Assembly (NCBI RefSeq): GCF_029266915.1
Contig: NZ_JARIEF010000018.1
Span: 62,001-126,000 of the forward strand
Reading direction: 5' to 3'
DNA: 64,000 bases
DNA from: Tissierella sp.
Lineage (GTDB): Bacteria > Bacillota > Clostridia > Tissierellales > Tissierellaceae
The position numbers and the translations under genes were made by a program. The notes beneath the pieces were generated by a model. The model did no database searches and was not told where the DNA came from. It saw nothing but the letters and a program-made list of their open reading frames with translations. This document shows positions 21,577-31,672 of the stretch, one piece after another; position 1 is the stretch's first letter, and each line of letters opens with the position of its first letter.

Positions 21577-22425
21577 TTGGCTGAAATTTTAAGAGGTAAA
21601 GATGTAGCGGACAAGATAAAAGAAAAGATGGTAAAGCGAATTGAAAAATTAAATGAAAAGGGATTAGAACCAACTCTTGCAATAGTAAGACTGGGAGAGG
21701 ATCCAAGTGATCTATCTTATGAAAGAGGTATAATAAATAATTCTGAAAAATTAGGTATAAAAACTGTTATAAAAGAAGAAGCGCGTGATTTAAAAACTGA
21801 AGATCTTGTAAAAATTATTGAAGAACTTAACAATGATGATAAAATATCCGGGATTTTAATTTTCAGACCGCTTCCTAAACAAATAGATGAAGAACTTATA
21901 AGCAAAACTATTAGTCCAGATAAGGATGTAGACTGTATGAATCCTTTAAACTTGGCTAAGATATTTGAAGGTGATATGAGCGGGTTTGCACCAGGAACAC
22001 CAAAAGCTGCTATAGAGATTTTATTAAATAACAATATAGAATTGGAAGGAAAAAATATTGTAGTAATAAACAGATCACTAGTAGTTGGTAAACCTCTTGC
22101 TATGATGCTTTTAGAGGAAAATGCTACAGTAACTATCTGCCATTCAAGAACTAAAGACTTAGATAAGATAACTAGAAATGCAGATATAGTAATGACAGCT
22201 CTTGGAAGAGCAAAAATGCTAGATGAAAAATACTTTAATGAAGATTCTATAATAATTGATATTGGAGTAAGTATGGATGATGAAGGTAAAATGAGCGGAG
22301 ACGTAGATTTTGAAAATGTAGAAGGAAAAGTAGCAAAAATAACACCAGTTCCTAGAGGTGTTGGAAGTGTTACAAATACAATTTTATTAGACAATATTGT
22401 AAAAGCATGTGAAAAAAGAGCTTAG
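21577..22425 (+). CDS. folD: Bifunctional methylene-THF dehydrogenase/cyclohydrolase
   Basis: PLPKQ, NRSLVVGKPLAMMLL, VPRGVGSVTNTILL; TTG 21577 fits SD ggaggag. Confidence 0.93.
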   Translation: MAEILRGKDVADKIKEKMVKRIEKLNEKGLEPTLAIVRLGEDPSDLSYERGIINNSEKLGIKTVIKEEARDLKTEDLVKIIEELNNDDKISGILIFRPLPKQIDEELISKTISPDKDVDCMNPLNLAKIFEGDMSGFAPGTPKAAIEILLNNNIELEGKNIVVINRSLVVGKPLAMMLLEENATVTICHSRTKDLDKITRNADIVMTALGRAKMLDEKYFNEDSIIIDIGVSMDDEGKMSGDVDFENVEGKVAKITPVPRGVGSVTNTILLDNIVKACEKRA

Positions 22426-22441
22426 TATATTTTTATAAATA

Positions 22442-22490
22442 AAAAAGGAAGCTGGGTTAAGAGATTCTCTTAATCTAGTTTCCTTTTTAT
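22442..22490. terminator. Terminator between the convergent genes folD and PBP1A
   Basis: aaaaggaagctgggttaagagattctcttaatctagtttcctttttatt hairpin with T tract. Confidence 0.75.
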
Positions 22491-22528
22491 TGTCTGTAAG
22501 TTACTTCTAAACCATAAAAGTTTATTGA

Positions 22529-25500
22529 TTATGGTTTAGGTTTATTTTCTCCTTCACCAGGCTTAGGATCTTCCGGTTTAGGTTCTTCTGGTTTAGTGTT
22601 GTCAGGCTTAGGATCTTTTGGCTTATTATCGTCTGGCTTAGTATTATCTGGTTTTGTTTCATCAGGCTTAGGATCTTTTGGTTTATTGATGTCGGGTTTA
22701 GGTTCTTCTGGTTTTTCTTCATCAGGTTTAGTATCCGGTTTAGGATCTGGCTGAGAAGGCTGTACTGTATTTGGTCCATGATCTTTACATGTCCAGTGTG
22801 GTGCATTATAAGCATAATCTCTAGGTATTATACCATTATTTTCACTTGGAATGTAAGGAGGGGTTCTTTGAACATATACCCTGCTTGTTACAAGATAGGA
22901 TGGACAATACTGATTTGCTATCCTATTGTTGCTAGTATCTACTCTAACTAAAGTATGAACATCACAATAATCTGTAGGAACTGTTCCCTTAGCAAATATT
23001 TCAGTTTTTACAACATGTCTGGGATCGCTGCTACATAGAGATGTAGGCAGTTTGCCAGATTGAGTACATACTTGTGCCGACACTATACCATCGGGCTTTT
23101 CAAATGACTTTATCGGCTCCAATCCATCATGGACTTTTGTCATAATATGCTGCCAAAATGATGCAGCAGTCAAACTATTTCTGTTTAATCTAATGCTTGG
23201 AGAGTCGTTTCCTATCCATACTCCAGTTACATAGTATGGTGTATAACCTACAAACCATATATCAGCTTTTTCTTGAGTTGTTCCTGTTTTACCTCCTGAG
23301 ACCATATTTTGAAGTCTTGATCTCTTAGCCCCGCTTGTACCGTCAGTTACGTTGCTTCTTAGAACATCTCCCATTATATAGGCAATTTGAGGAGAAACTA
23401 CTGTAGTTTTCCTAGGTTCATTTTCAAGTAAAACATTTCCGTCTTTGTCTAATATCTTTGTAAATGCGATGGGTTCAATATAGACACCATCATTTGCTAT
23501 AGCTCCGTAAGCTGCTGTTACTTCTAGAGGGGTCAAACCATTTCTCATTCCTCCAAGAGCAAGAGGAGCTAGATTTTTATCATGCTCTTTACTAAAGTTA
23601 TCTTTTTCTCCATTTGGCTTGTTTACTATACCAAGTTTTTCTAAATAAGAAACTGATGTATCTATTCCAATATCTTCTACAGTTCTAAGTGCAGTCATGT
23701 TTCCGGATTCTTCAACAGATTGTCTTAAAGTTCTTATTCCCTTATAGCCACTATAACTATTTATTGCTGGTTCATCTTTGCCATCATAGAAATATGGAAT
23801 ATCATCTATAGCTGAAGCGGCGGTATATCCATTGTCAAGAGCTGGCAGATAAGCTGCAAGAGTCTTCATAGTAGAACCTGGCTGTCTTGGAGAGTTAGTA
23901 GCTCTGTTTAATATTCTTTGTCCTTCGACGTCTCGGCCACCTACAATAGCTTTTATATTACCAGTTCTATAATCTAAAATTACAGTCGCAGATTGAGGCT
24001 GCACTATTCCTTCAGACTCACTGTAAAAGTATTTGTCACTTATAAGCAGAGTTCCCTTATCGTTTATTGTATAAAAATCTTTCTTTGAGTCTAGGAAAGA
24101 TTTTGTAATTACTATTTGTCCGTTTTCATTAACACTAAATGATTCTTCCTTCATATCAAAAGATCCAACAGTATAAGTTACTAGGTTGTTTCTTTCATCT
24201 ATTGTATAATAATCAATTATATCAACATGTTTTGGATAAGGTGTTAATTTAGTAGTTTTATTTATAACTATATCGCCATTTTCAGATAAAGAATATTCTC
24301 CTTTAGTTATTATTAGATTATCTTCTTCATCTAATAAGCTGCTTTTTTTGTAGAAAAGTACTTTTCCTTTATCATCTATTATATTGCCGTCTTTTAACTT
24401 CCAATCTATTAAAGCTGGACCGTTAAAGCCGGAACTATTTCCTTCTAAAACTTCAGTGAAGTTATCATATATTGCTTCAAGTTCTTTTTGAAGTTTTAAG
24501 TCTACAGTAGAGTAAATCTTCAGTCCACCCTTATAAAGGGCTTCTTCAGCGTCATCTCTGGTATAGTCAAGTTTAGTCATTAAAGCTGTTACGACTTGAG
24601 TTTTTACATAGTCAGTAAAATAAGATGTTATATCTTCTAACTTCTTTTGACCAGGAGTTAGAGTTTCTCTTATATCTTCTTTTAATGCTTCATCATACTG
24701 AGTTTGTGTTATATTGTTTAGTTCTAACATTTTCTTTAAAACTAGTTTTTGTCTTTTTATAGATTCTTCATTAAATACCAGGATATACTTTTCACCTTGA
24801 ACATTCATCTCGCCTACTGCAGCTTGCTTTTCAGCATCATACTCTTGAGGCTTAACTCTGGTAAAGGGTTGATATTTTGTAGGACTCTTTACAATACCTG
24901 CAAATAGAGCAGATTCTGCAAGGGTAAGATCTTCAACATTTTTAGAAAAATATGTTTGTGAAGCTTCCTGTACTCCCCATGAATTTTGACCAAAAAATAT
25001 TCTATTTAAGTAAGCTTCTAATATTTGATCTTTATGGAGTATTTTTTCTACCTTCAAGGATAGATATGCTTCATTAATCTTTCTGCTTAAAGTCTGTTCA
25101 TTAGTTAAGTAGACGTTCTTTACTAACTGCTGGGTAATGGTACTTGCACCTCTTACAACGTCGCCGTATCTTATGTTTTCAATAAGTGAGCCGACTATTC
25201 CTTTAGGGTCGACTCCTTTGTGCTCTGCAAATCTTTCATCCTCAATCGCTATGAAAGCATTTTGAAGATCTTTAGGAATCTTATTCAAGCTTACAAATGT
25301 CCTATATTCTCCAGTGTCTATTTTTTCTAACAATTTTTCATTTGCATAAATTGTAGACGTCTGACTTAATGAAGAATTTATTTTGGTGGGATCAATTTCT
25401 GGTGCATCTTGAAGAATAGAGATGACTGCTCCACCGAGAACACCTCCTCCGACTACTAATAATAATAGTATAAGTACTAAGAATATCTTAAAAGATTTAA

Positions 25501-25567
25501 AGAATCCGCCTTTTTTAACTTTCTTATTTTTTCTATTTTTCTTGTTTTTATTATTTTCTTTAGACAT
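22529..25567 (-). CDS. Class A penicillin-binding protein (PBP1A-like) with interdomain insert and repetitive KPD/KPE-rich C-terminal tail
   Basis: GT51 IAIEDERFAEHKGVDPKGI; transpeptidase SPRQPGSTMKTLAAY and SGGKTGTTQ; start at MSKENNK after aggagg. Confidence 0.93.
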   Translation of the reverse strand: MSKENNKNKKNRKNKKVKKGGFFKSFKIFLVLILLLLVVGGGVLGGAVISILQDAPEIDPTKINSSLSQTSTIYANEKLLEKIDTGEYRTFVSLNKIPKDLQNAFIAIEDERFAEHKGVDPKGIVGSLIENIRYGDVVRGASTITQQLVKNVYLTNEQTLSRKINEAYLSLKVEKILHKDQILEAYLNRIFFGQNSWGVQEASQTYFSKNVEDLTLAESALFAGIVKSPTKYQPFTRVKPQEYDAEKQAAVGEMNVQGEKYILVFNEESIKRQKLVLKKMLELNNITQTQYDEALKEDIRETLTPGQKKLEDITSYFTDYVKTQVVTALMTKLDYTRDDAEEALYKGGLKIYSTVDLKLQKELEAIYDNFTEVLEGNSSGFNGPALIDWKLKDGNIIDDKGKVLFYKKSSLLDEEDNLIITKGEYSLSENGDIVINKTTKLTPYPKHVDIIDYYTIDERNNLVTYTVGSFDMKEESFSVNENGQIVITKSFLDSKKDFYTINDKGTLLISDKYFYSESEGIVQPQSATVILDYRTGNIKAIVGGRDVEGQRILNRATNSPRQPGSTMKTLAAYLPALDNGYTAASAIDDIPYFYDGKDEPAINSYSGYKGIRTLRQSVEESGNMTALRTVEDIGIDTSVSYLEKLGIVNKPNGEKDNFSKEHDKNLAPLALGGMRNGLTPLEVTAAYGAIANDGVYIEPIAFTKILDKDGNVLLENEPRKTTVVSPQIAYIMGDVLRSNVTDGTSGAKRSRLQNMVSGGKTGTTQEKADIWFVGYTPYYVTGVWIGNDSPSIRLNRNSLTAASFWQHIMTKVHDGLEPIKSFEKPDGIVSAQVCTQSGKLPTSLCSSDPRHVVKTEIFAKGTVPTDYCDVHTLVRVDTSNNRIANQYCPSYLVTSRVYVQRTPPYIPSENNGIIPRDYAYNAPHWTCKDHGPNTVQPSQPDPKPDTKPDEEKPEEPKPDINKPKDPKPDETKPDNTKPDDNKPKDPKPDNTKPEEPKPEDPKPGEGENKPKP

Positions 25568-25752
25568 ATTTTCCTCCTTTATTTTTAAATGTATAATAGT
25601 TCTATTATAACACAATGCTATTAGATTGTTAATAATCTATATACTTATATAAAAATTTATACAAGACTTTAATCAATCTTTAAAATCCTTAAAAATCTTC
25701 ATATTATTTAATATTGATTATTATGGTATAATAGTAATATTAAATAGATTAA

Positions 25753-27051
25753 ATGGATGGTGAGAGATTGAAAGAAGAACATTTTAATAAAGAGAAAGCT
25801 GTTATTGTAGGAGTTCAGTTAGATAGTGACAGAAGTGATATCAATAATTCACTGGATGAACTAGAAGAGCTAGTAAAAGCAGCCGGAGGTAGTGTGGAAG
25901 CTAGATTAAGTCAGAAAAGGGATAAAATAAGTGCATCTCTTTATATAGGAAAAGGAAAAGCTCAAGAGATAAAAATGTATTGCGATGAGTTTGATATTGA
26001 CACTGTTGTATTTGACAATGAACTATCTGGTGCACAAACTAGAAACTTAGAAGAGCTCATTGGAAGGAAAATAATAGATAGAACAAACTTAATCCTAGAT
26101 ATATTTGCTGAGCGTGCTACATCTAGCGAAGGTAAATTGCAGGTAAAACTAGCACAACTTAGATACAGACTGCCAAGACTTGTAGGTTACAGCGACTATC
26201 TTTCAAGAGAAGGTGGAGGGATAGGTACTAGGGGTCCTGGAGAGCAAAAACTTGAAACTGACAGAAGACATATCCTTAAAGAGGTAAATAACATTGAAAA
26301 ACAGATAGAGCAGGTAGAAGATAACAGAAAGGTACAAAGACAGCAAAGACTGGATTCAAATCTTCCTATTATTGCTTTGGTAGGCTATACAAATGCTGGA
26401 AAATCAACGCTTTTAAATAAGCTTACAAGGATGTATGACAATGATTCGGAACTTAAGGATGTTTTTGTAAAAGATATGCTTTTTGCAACACTTGATACAT
26501 CACTTAGAAAAGCAAAACTTCCAAATGGACAAAATTACCTTATTACAGATACTGTAGGTTTTGTTTCCAAGCTTCCAACAGCCCTAGTTGAAGCTTTTAA
26601 AGGCACACTGGAAGAAGTTAAATACGCAGATCTTCTGCTCCACGTAGTTGATGTATCCAATGAAGATTTAGATATACAGATTAAAACTACTATGAGTATA
26701 TTAAAGGATATGGATATACTAGATAAGCCTATAATAACTGTGTTTAACAAGATGGACAAAGCAGATACCACTGATGTTTTTTATGAGGATAAACTAATAG
26801 GAGAAAAGATATTTATTTCGGCTGAAAAAGAAATCAACTTAAATGAGTTGATGGAACTTGTAGAAGCTAGTCTTCCATTTAAATATGAAAAGGTAGAAGT
26901 TAGAATACCTTTTGATCAGCACAATATACTAAATTATTTTATGGAAAACTATAATATAATAAAATTAGATCATAAAGAGGATGGAAGTTATATAGAAGTT
27001 ATGATCAATGAAATAGATAAAGGTAAGTATAAAGAATTTATATGCAATTAG
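25753..27051 (+). CDS. hflX: GTPase HflX
   Basis: GGGIGTRGPGEQKLETDRR, LVGYTNAGKSTLLN, DTVGFVSKLP; start codon uncertain. Confidence 0.95.
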   Translation: MDGERLKEEHFNKEKAVIVGVQLDSDRSDINNSLDELEELVKAAGGSVEARLSQKRDKISASLYIGKGKAQEIKMYCDEFDIDTVVFDNELSGAQTRNLEELIGRKIIDRTNLILDIFAERATSSEGKLQVKLAQLRYRLPRLVGYSDYLSREGGGIGTRGPGEQKLETDRRHILKEVNNIEKQIEQVEDNRKVQRQQRLDSNLPIIALVGYTNAGKSTLLNKLTRMYDNDSELKDVFVKDMLFATLDTSLRKAKLPNGQNYLITDTVGFVSKLPTALVEAFKGTLEEVKYADLLLHVVDVSNEDLDIQIKTTMSILKDMDILDKPIITVFNKMDKADTTDVFYEDKLIGEKIFISAEKEINLNELMELVEASLPFKYEKVEVRIPFDQHNILNYFMENYNIIKLDHKEDGSYIEVMINEIDKGKYKEFICN

Positions 27052-27083
27052 ATCCTTTATAGTATTTAGAAGGAAGTGTAAAG

Positions 27084-27731
27084 ATGGACTGTGATTATAG
27101 AACTGTTCTAAGATATAAAGAGAGCGAGATAATTATAAATAAATCTAGATTTATTGGATCGGCAAAAACTGTGGATAGTGAAGAGGAAGCTTTAGAATTT
27201 GTAGAGATGGTAAGCAGTAAGTATAAGGATGCAACTCACAATGTATATGCCTATGTTATAGGAGAGACTTCCAATATTCAAAGATTTAATGACGATGGCG
27301 AACCTTCAGGAACAGCTGGAATTCCGATATTGGAACTTATGAAAAAAGAAAATCTTAGAAATACTGTCATAGTAAGCACTAGATATTTTGGCGGTATAAA
27401 GCTGGGCGGCGGAGGGTTGATCCGGGCCTATACCCAAAGCGGAAAGTCGGCTCTGGATGCGGGTAAAATTATAAAGATGACCAGATTTGATCAGCTCCTT
27501 CTTAAGGTAGACTATAACTCATATGGTAAAATAGAAAACTACCTTTTAAATGAGGGGCACCCAATAGAAGAAACTACTTTCACTAGTGAAGTAAATATAA
27601 ATCTATATATAGAACTTAAAAGACGTCAGAAGTTTATTGGTGATATAATGGATTTTACTAGCGGTGGTGGGGTAATAAATGAAATAGGAAGAATTCACCT
27701 TCCTATGAGTGAAGGAAAGATATTAATTTAA
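27084..27731 (+). CDS. IMPACT/YigZ family protein
   Basis: DDGEPSGTAGIPIL and STRYFGGIKLGGGGLIRAY. Confidence 0.93.
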   Translation: MDCDYRTVLRYKESEIIINKSRFIGSAKTVDSEEEALEFVEMVSSKYKDATHNVYAYVIGETSNIQRFNDDGEPSGTAGIPILELMKKENLRNTVIVSTRYFGGIKLGGGGLIRAYTQSGKSALDAGKIIKMTRFDQLLLKVDYNSYGKIENYLLNEGHPIEETTFTSEVNINLYIELKRRQKFIGDIMDFTSGGGVINEIGRIHLPMSEGKILI

Positions 27732-27761
27732 AAATAAAATGAATATGGGAGAGATGTATAG

Positions 27762-28160
27762 ATGGATTTTGAAAAAATAAAACAAGAAATGTTAGATAAA
27801 AAGAAATGGGCAGTAGTAGGAGTTACAGAAAAAAAGGATAGATTTGGATATAAAATTTGGAAAACTCTAAAAGAACATAATTATGAAACTTATGGAGTTA
27901 GCCCAAACTATGAAGAACTAGAAGGCGAAAAAATCTACGCAACTCTAAGTGAGCTTCCAGAGCCTATAGATGTTATAGATATGGTAGTTTCACCTAAGAT
28001 TACAATGAATATATTAGATGAGGCAAAGGCTAACAATATAGAGTATATATTCTTTCAGCCTGGAAGCTATAATGAAAAGGTAATAGAAAAAGCTTCTGCA
28101 CTTGGATTTAAATATCTTATAGATGATTGTATATATGCTATATTGAAGTCAAAAGAATAG
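27762..28160 (+). CDS. CoA-binding domain protein (YccU-like)
   Basis: WAVVGVTEKKDRFGYKIWKTLKEHNYETYGVSPN. Confidence 0.85.
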   Translation: MDFEKIKQEMLDKKKWAVVGVTEKKDRFGYKIWKTLKEHNYETYGVSPNYEELEGEKIYATLSELPEPIDVIDMVVSPKITMNILDEAKANNIEYIFFQPGSYNEKVIEKASALGFKYLIDDCIYAILKSKE

Positions 28161-28165
28161 AAACA

Positions 28166-28200
28166 GTAAGTAGGCTGAAATAGCCTACTTATTGTTTGTT
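28166..28200 (+). terminator. Intrinsic terminator
   Basis: aagtaggctgaaatagcctactt followed by attgtttgttt. Confidence 0.7.
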
Positions 28201-28282
28201 TAAAAATAGAAAAATTATATATGAAAAATCAGCTTATATATGTTAGAATAAAAAGGTAAAATCTTAAGGAGAGTGAAGCGAA

Positions 28283-29005
28283 ATGGCAGGACATTCCAAA
28301 TGGAATAATATTAAAAATAAAAAAGGTAAAGAAGATGCTAAAAGAGGTAAAGTCTTTACAAAACTAGGTAGATATATAATGGTAGCAGCAAGAGAAGGTG
28401 GAGGAGATCCGGAGTATAACCCTTCGCTAAAAGCAGCTATAGAAAAAGCTAAAGCAGAAAATATGCCTAATGATAATATTGATAGAGCAGTTAAAAAAGG
28501 TTCTGGAGAAGGAGCCATGGATAACTATGAAGAAATTACTTATGAAGGATATGGCCCAGGTGGAGTTGCTATATTTGCAAATTGTCTTACTGATAATAGA
28601 AACAGAACAGCGCCAGATATTAGACATGCATTTGATAAAAATGGTGGTAATCTAGGTCAAGCAGGTTCAGTTACCTTTATGTTCGATAAGAAGGGCATAA
28701 TTGCTATTGAGAGAGCGGATTCTGTAGATGAGGATGAACTGACTATGCTTGCTATAGAACTTGGTGCAGAAGATTTTGAAGTATCTGAAGAGGGGTATGA
28801 GATAGTTATAGCACAAGAGGAGTTTGATACTGTAAAAGAAGGTTTAGCAGGAGAAGGATATGAATTTGTAATGGCTGAAGTAACTTACGTTCCTCAGACA
28901 ACAGTTGAATTAAACGAAATTGACGCAAAAAATATGGAAAAATTAATAGATATGCTTGAAGACAGTGATGATGTGCAAGAGGTTCATCATAACTGGGAAA
29001 ATTAG
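28283..29005 (+). CDS. YebC/PmpR family DNA-binding regulator or translation factor
   Basis: [30 protein letters not shown]. Confidence 0.96.
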   Translation: MAGHSKWNNIKNKKGKEDAKRGKVFTKLGRYIMVAAREGGGDPEYNPSLKAAIEKAKAENMPNDNIDRAVKKGSGEGAMDNYEEITYEGYGPGGVAIFANCLTDNRNRTAPDIRHAFDKNGGNLGQAGSVTFMFDKKGIIAIERADSVDEDELTMLAIELGAEDFEVSEEGYEIVIAQEEFDTVKEGLAGEGYEFVMAEVTYVPQTTVELNEIDAKNMEKLIDMLEDSDDVQEVHHNWEN

Positions 29006-29230
29006 ACAAGTTTAATGATAGAATTTTTTATATGCTTTTATCTACTGTAAAAACAGGTAAATCAATTTGAGATTTAATATACCTATACAAATTTAATCTT
29101 AGAATATCTATATTCCATCACTTCAGTAGATATATTATGAAAAACATATATGGTTTATTAAATTAAAAATAAGATCTTGAAGTATTCTAACTAATAATAT
29201 TATAAAAATTAATAAGACAAAAATACTCTT

Positions 29231-29266
29231 AAATAGGATGAAGATCACTTCATCCTATTTTTAAAA
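29231..29266 (+). terminator. Terminator-like hairpin immediately upstream of the lit-like gene
   Basis: aaataggatgaag-atca-cttcatcctattt followed by tt; 13-bp perfect stem. Confidence 0.75.
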
Positions 29267-29287
29267 TCTTTTATAAAGGAGAAAACT

Positions 29288-29950
29288 ATGAAGAGATTGC
29301 TTGCAATTATAATGGTTATAGCAGTATCCCTGACCCTATTGGTGCTGAGTATAGAAATAGGCAGCTATAATAAAGAATTTTTTATGGATAAATATAAAGA
29401 GTATAGGATAACCGAAGTTACAGGAAAGAGTCTAGATGAGCTCGAGCCTATAACAGAAAATTTAATTCTCTATCTAAAGGGCGGAGACAATAGCTTGCTG
29501 ATGCCTCACTTTAATGAAAGAGAAATCCTGCACATGGAGGATGTAAGAGATCTTTTTGATTTAGCTCGAATGATAAAGTATATTTCTATTGCTCTTATAA
29601 TTGGAGGATTTGTATACTTTTGGAAGAAGAAGGATTTTTTACTGCCGGCAAAAACTCTTCTTTATGGTCTATTTTCAAATCACCTGCTATTTATACTAAT
29701 GGGAATTTTAGCCTATAAGGATTTTAACAAATATTTCACTTATTTCCACAAGATTTTTTTTACAAACGATCTTTGGATACTGGATCCAAGCACTGATTTA
29801 ATGATTCAAATGCTTCCTGAAGAGTTTTTTAGTTCAATGGCAGTTACTATTATGGTCACTTTTTTAGTAACGCTAGGTTTAGCACAGATTATTTGCTATA
29901 TTTATATCATTAAAAAAAAGAAAAATTATAAGACTCTTAAAAGTAAGTAA
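29288..29950 (+). CDS. DUF1461/TIGR01906 membrane protein, Lit-like lipoprotein intramolecular transacylase
   Basis: FNEREILHMEDVRDLF and YFHKIFFTNDLWILDPSTDLMIQMLPEEFF with several TM segments. Confidence 0.75.
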   Translation: MKRLLAIIMVIAVSLTLLVLSIEIGSYNKEFFMDKYKEYRITEVTGKSLDELEPITENLILYLKGGDNSLLMPHFNEREILHMEDVRDLFDLARMIKYISIALIIGGFVYFWKKKDFLLPAKTLLYGLFSNHLLFILMGILAYKDFNKYFTYFHKIFFTNDLWILDPSTDLMIQMLPEEFFSSMAVTIMVTFLVTLGLAQIICYIYIIKKKKNYKTLKSK

Positions 29951-30118
29951 TATTATTTATAGTAAAAATTAAAGATGTAAATGAGAAATATTAATCTAAT
30001 AAAAGTATGGATTTAAACAAAACATGCATATCAACTATAAATATTTAAGATTAATCTTGATGAATTTGTGAATATTACTATATTTAAAGATAAATCACCA
30101 TTTATTAGAAATATATGC

Positions 30119-30124
30119 TATAAT
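30119..30124 (+). promoter_or_regulatory. Extended -10 element upstream of the THF riboswitch
   Basis: TGCTATAAT; TSS would be just 5' of the aptamer; no clear -35. Confidence 0.45.
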
Positions 30125-30140
30125 GAATCTAATCGTTAGA

Positions 30141-30233
30141 AGACAGAGTAGGTAAAAGGCGTCAAGTGTTAAGGGATGGGAAGTTGCCCTTAAACGAAGA
30201 TGTTTCTGCGTCCATTTACCGCATCCGCTGTCC
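30141..30233 (+). promoter_or_regulatory. Tetrahydrofolate (THF) riboswitch aptamer
   Basis: GACAGAGTAGG...GGCGTCAAGTG...GGGATGGGAAGTTGCCC...ACGAAG...ACCGCATCCGCTGTC; P1 GACAG/CTGTC. Matches recalled THF-I consensus. Confidence 0.85.
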
Positions 30234-30293
30234 TTTAGAAACCTCTTTTCTTTTAGGACTAACTGTCACTAGCACAAAGAAGGAGGTATTTTT

Positions 30294-30866
30294 ATGCAAA
30301 AAAGTAATAAAATAACAACACAGGTATTGGTAAGAGCGGCTTTTTTAACTGCTTTATCAATTGTATTAACAAGATTTTTATCAATAATTGCTCCCGTAGG
30401 AGGAGCAGGAACTATCCGGATAGGTTTTGGAGGTATTCCAGTATTTATTTCGGGAATGCTCTTTGGACCAACTGTCGGAGGAATAACAGGTATTGCAGCT
30501 GATCTTATAGGAGTTTTAATAAATCCTATGGGAAGTTTCCATCCTGGTTTTACATTTACTTCATTTTTAGGTGGATTTATACCAGGACTATTTGCTCTTT
30601 ATTTTAGAAAAAGACCTATAGATGGAAACTATATAACTTTATCAAGAGTTGTAATTGCTAAAGTTGTTGTAAGTGTTATAACTGGTCTTATACTAAACCC
30701 TATATGGCTTATAGGACTATATGGTAAAGCATCAGTAATAGCTTCATATCCTTTTAGAGTTTTAAATACTGCTATAAATATGGTTATAGGAGCTATAGTT
30801 TCATATAATATTTTAAAAATGTTTAAAAAAGAAACTAGGGTTGATGAAAAAGATATTAGAGTTTAG
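30294..30866 (+). CDS. ECF transporter S component, probable folate-specific (FolT-like)
   Basis: Hydrophobic ECF S protein (GGIPVFISGMLFGPTVGGITGIAADLIG); downstream of THF riboswitch. Confidence 0.88.
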   Translation: MQKSNKITTQVLVRAAFLTALSIVLTRFLSIIAPVGGAGTIRIGFGGIPVFISGMLFGPTVGGITGIAADLIGVLINPMGSFHPGFTFTSFLGGFIPGLFALYFRKRPIDGNYITLSRVVIAKVVVSVITGLILNPIWLIGLYGKASVIASYPFRVLNTAINMVIGAIVSYNILKMFKKETRVDEKDIRV

Positions 30867-30877
30867 GTGGGTGTAAT

Positions 30878-31471
30878 ATGAAAAAAGTAGTAGCGTTGAT
30901 GGGAAGTCCCAGAGGATCTAAAAATACTAATGCAGCATTAGACTTAGTAATAGATAATATGGACAAAGATGAAAATATGATTAAAAAGATTTATTTAGGA
31001 AATTTAACCATCAATCCTTGTACAGGCTGTGACTATTGTGGTCATAAAGAGGGCTGCGTACAAAAGGATGATATGAAAGAACTTTATGAAGATTTTGATA
31101 GTGCAGATATTATAATATTGGCTGCTCCCTTATATTTTAATTCTTTTAATGGACTAACTAAAAATATAATAGATAGATGCCAAAAATATTGGTCTCTTAA
31201 ATATTCTCATGGACAAAATTATATGAGAAACAAGGGTAGACGAGGAATATGTATTTGTGTAGGAGGAGCTCCTTTTGCATTTGATCAGTTTATAGGTATA
31301 AACCCTATATCAGATTATTTCTTTAAGTCTCTGAATGTAGAGCAGGTAGGAAATTATTTTATATCCAATACAGATAAGGTTCCAGTAGAAAGCAATGTTT
31401 TAGTAAATGAAGAATTAAAGACAATAGGAAAAAAATTCGACAACTTAGACAACTTCCATATTCAAAGGTAA
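30878..31471 (+). CDS. Flavodoxin-fold NAD(P)H-dependent oxidoreductase
   Basis: ALMGSPRGSKNTNAAL; PCTGCDYCGHKEGC; APLYFNSFNGLTKNIIDR. Confidence 0.88.
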   Translation: MKKVVALMGSPRGSKNTNAALDLVIDNMDKDENMIKKIYLGNLTINPCTGCDYCGHKEGCVQKDDMKELYEDFDSADIIILAAPLYFNSFNGLTKNIIDRCQKYWSLKYSHGQNYMRNKGRRGICICVGGAPFAFDQFIGINPISDYFFKSLNVEQVGNYFISNTDKVPVESNVLVNEELKTIGKKFDNLDNFHIQR

Positions 31472-31490
31472 TATGGAAGTTGATTTTTTT
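31450..31490 (+). terminator. Intrinsic terminator overlapping the stop codon of the oxidoreductase gene
   Basis: caacttccatatt/aatatggaagttg followed by attttttt. Confidence 0.8.
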
Positions 31491-31672
31491 ATTTTTAGTT
31501 ATATAATAGATATTAGAGTGTTAGTTAAACTATAATTATCAGGAGTTGGTTAAAACTAGCAAGAAGTCGATATATCAAAACTTTAAGTCAATAAGATTAA
31601 GATTTTAACAAAGTAAGTTGGGTAATAAATGAATAAATTTATAAAATAATCTAATAAAACTAGGAGGATACA

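Noticed and set aside
21717-22394. 225-aa minus-strand ORF antisense to folD
   Set aside because: Exactly overlaps the well-supported folD in the opposite strand; Ser/Ile-rich composition typical of antisense translation of AT-rich coding DNA.
22522-22815. 97-aa alternative-frame minus-strand ORF with repeated LNQKxLxL units
   Set aside because: It is a frame-shifted reading of the PBP1A C-terminal repeat DNA; the repeats are explained by the KPD/KPE tail.
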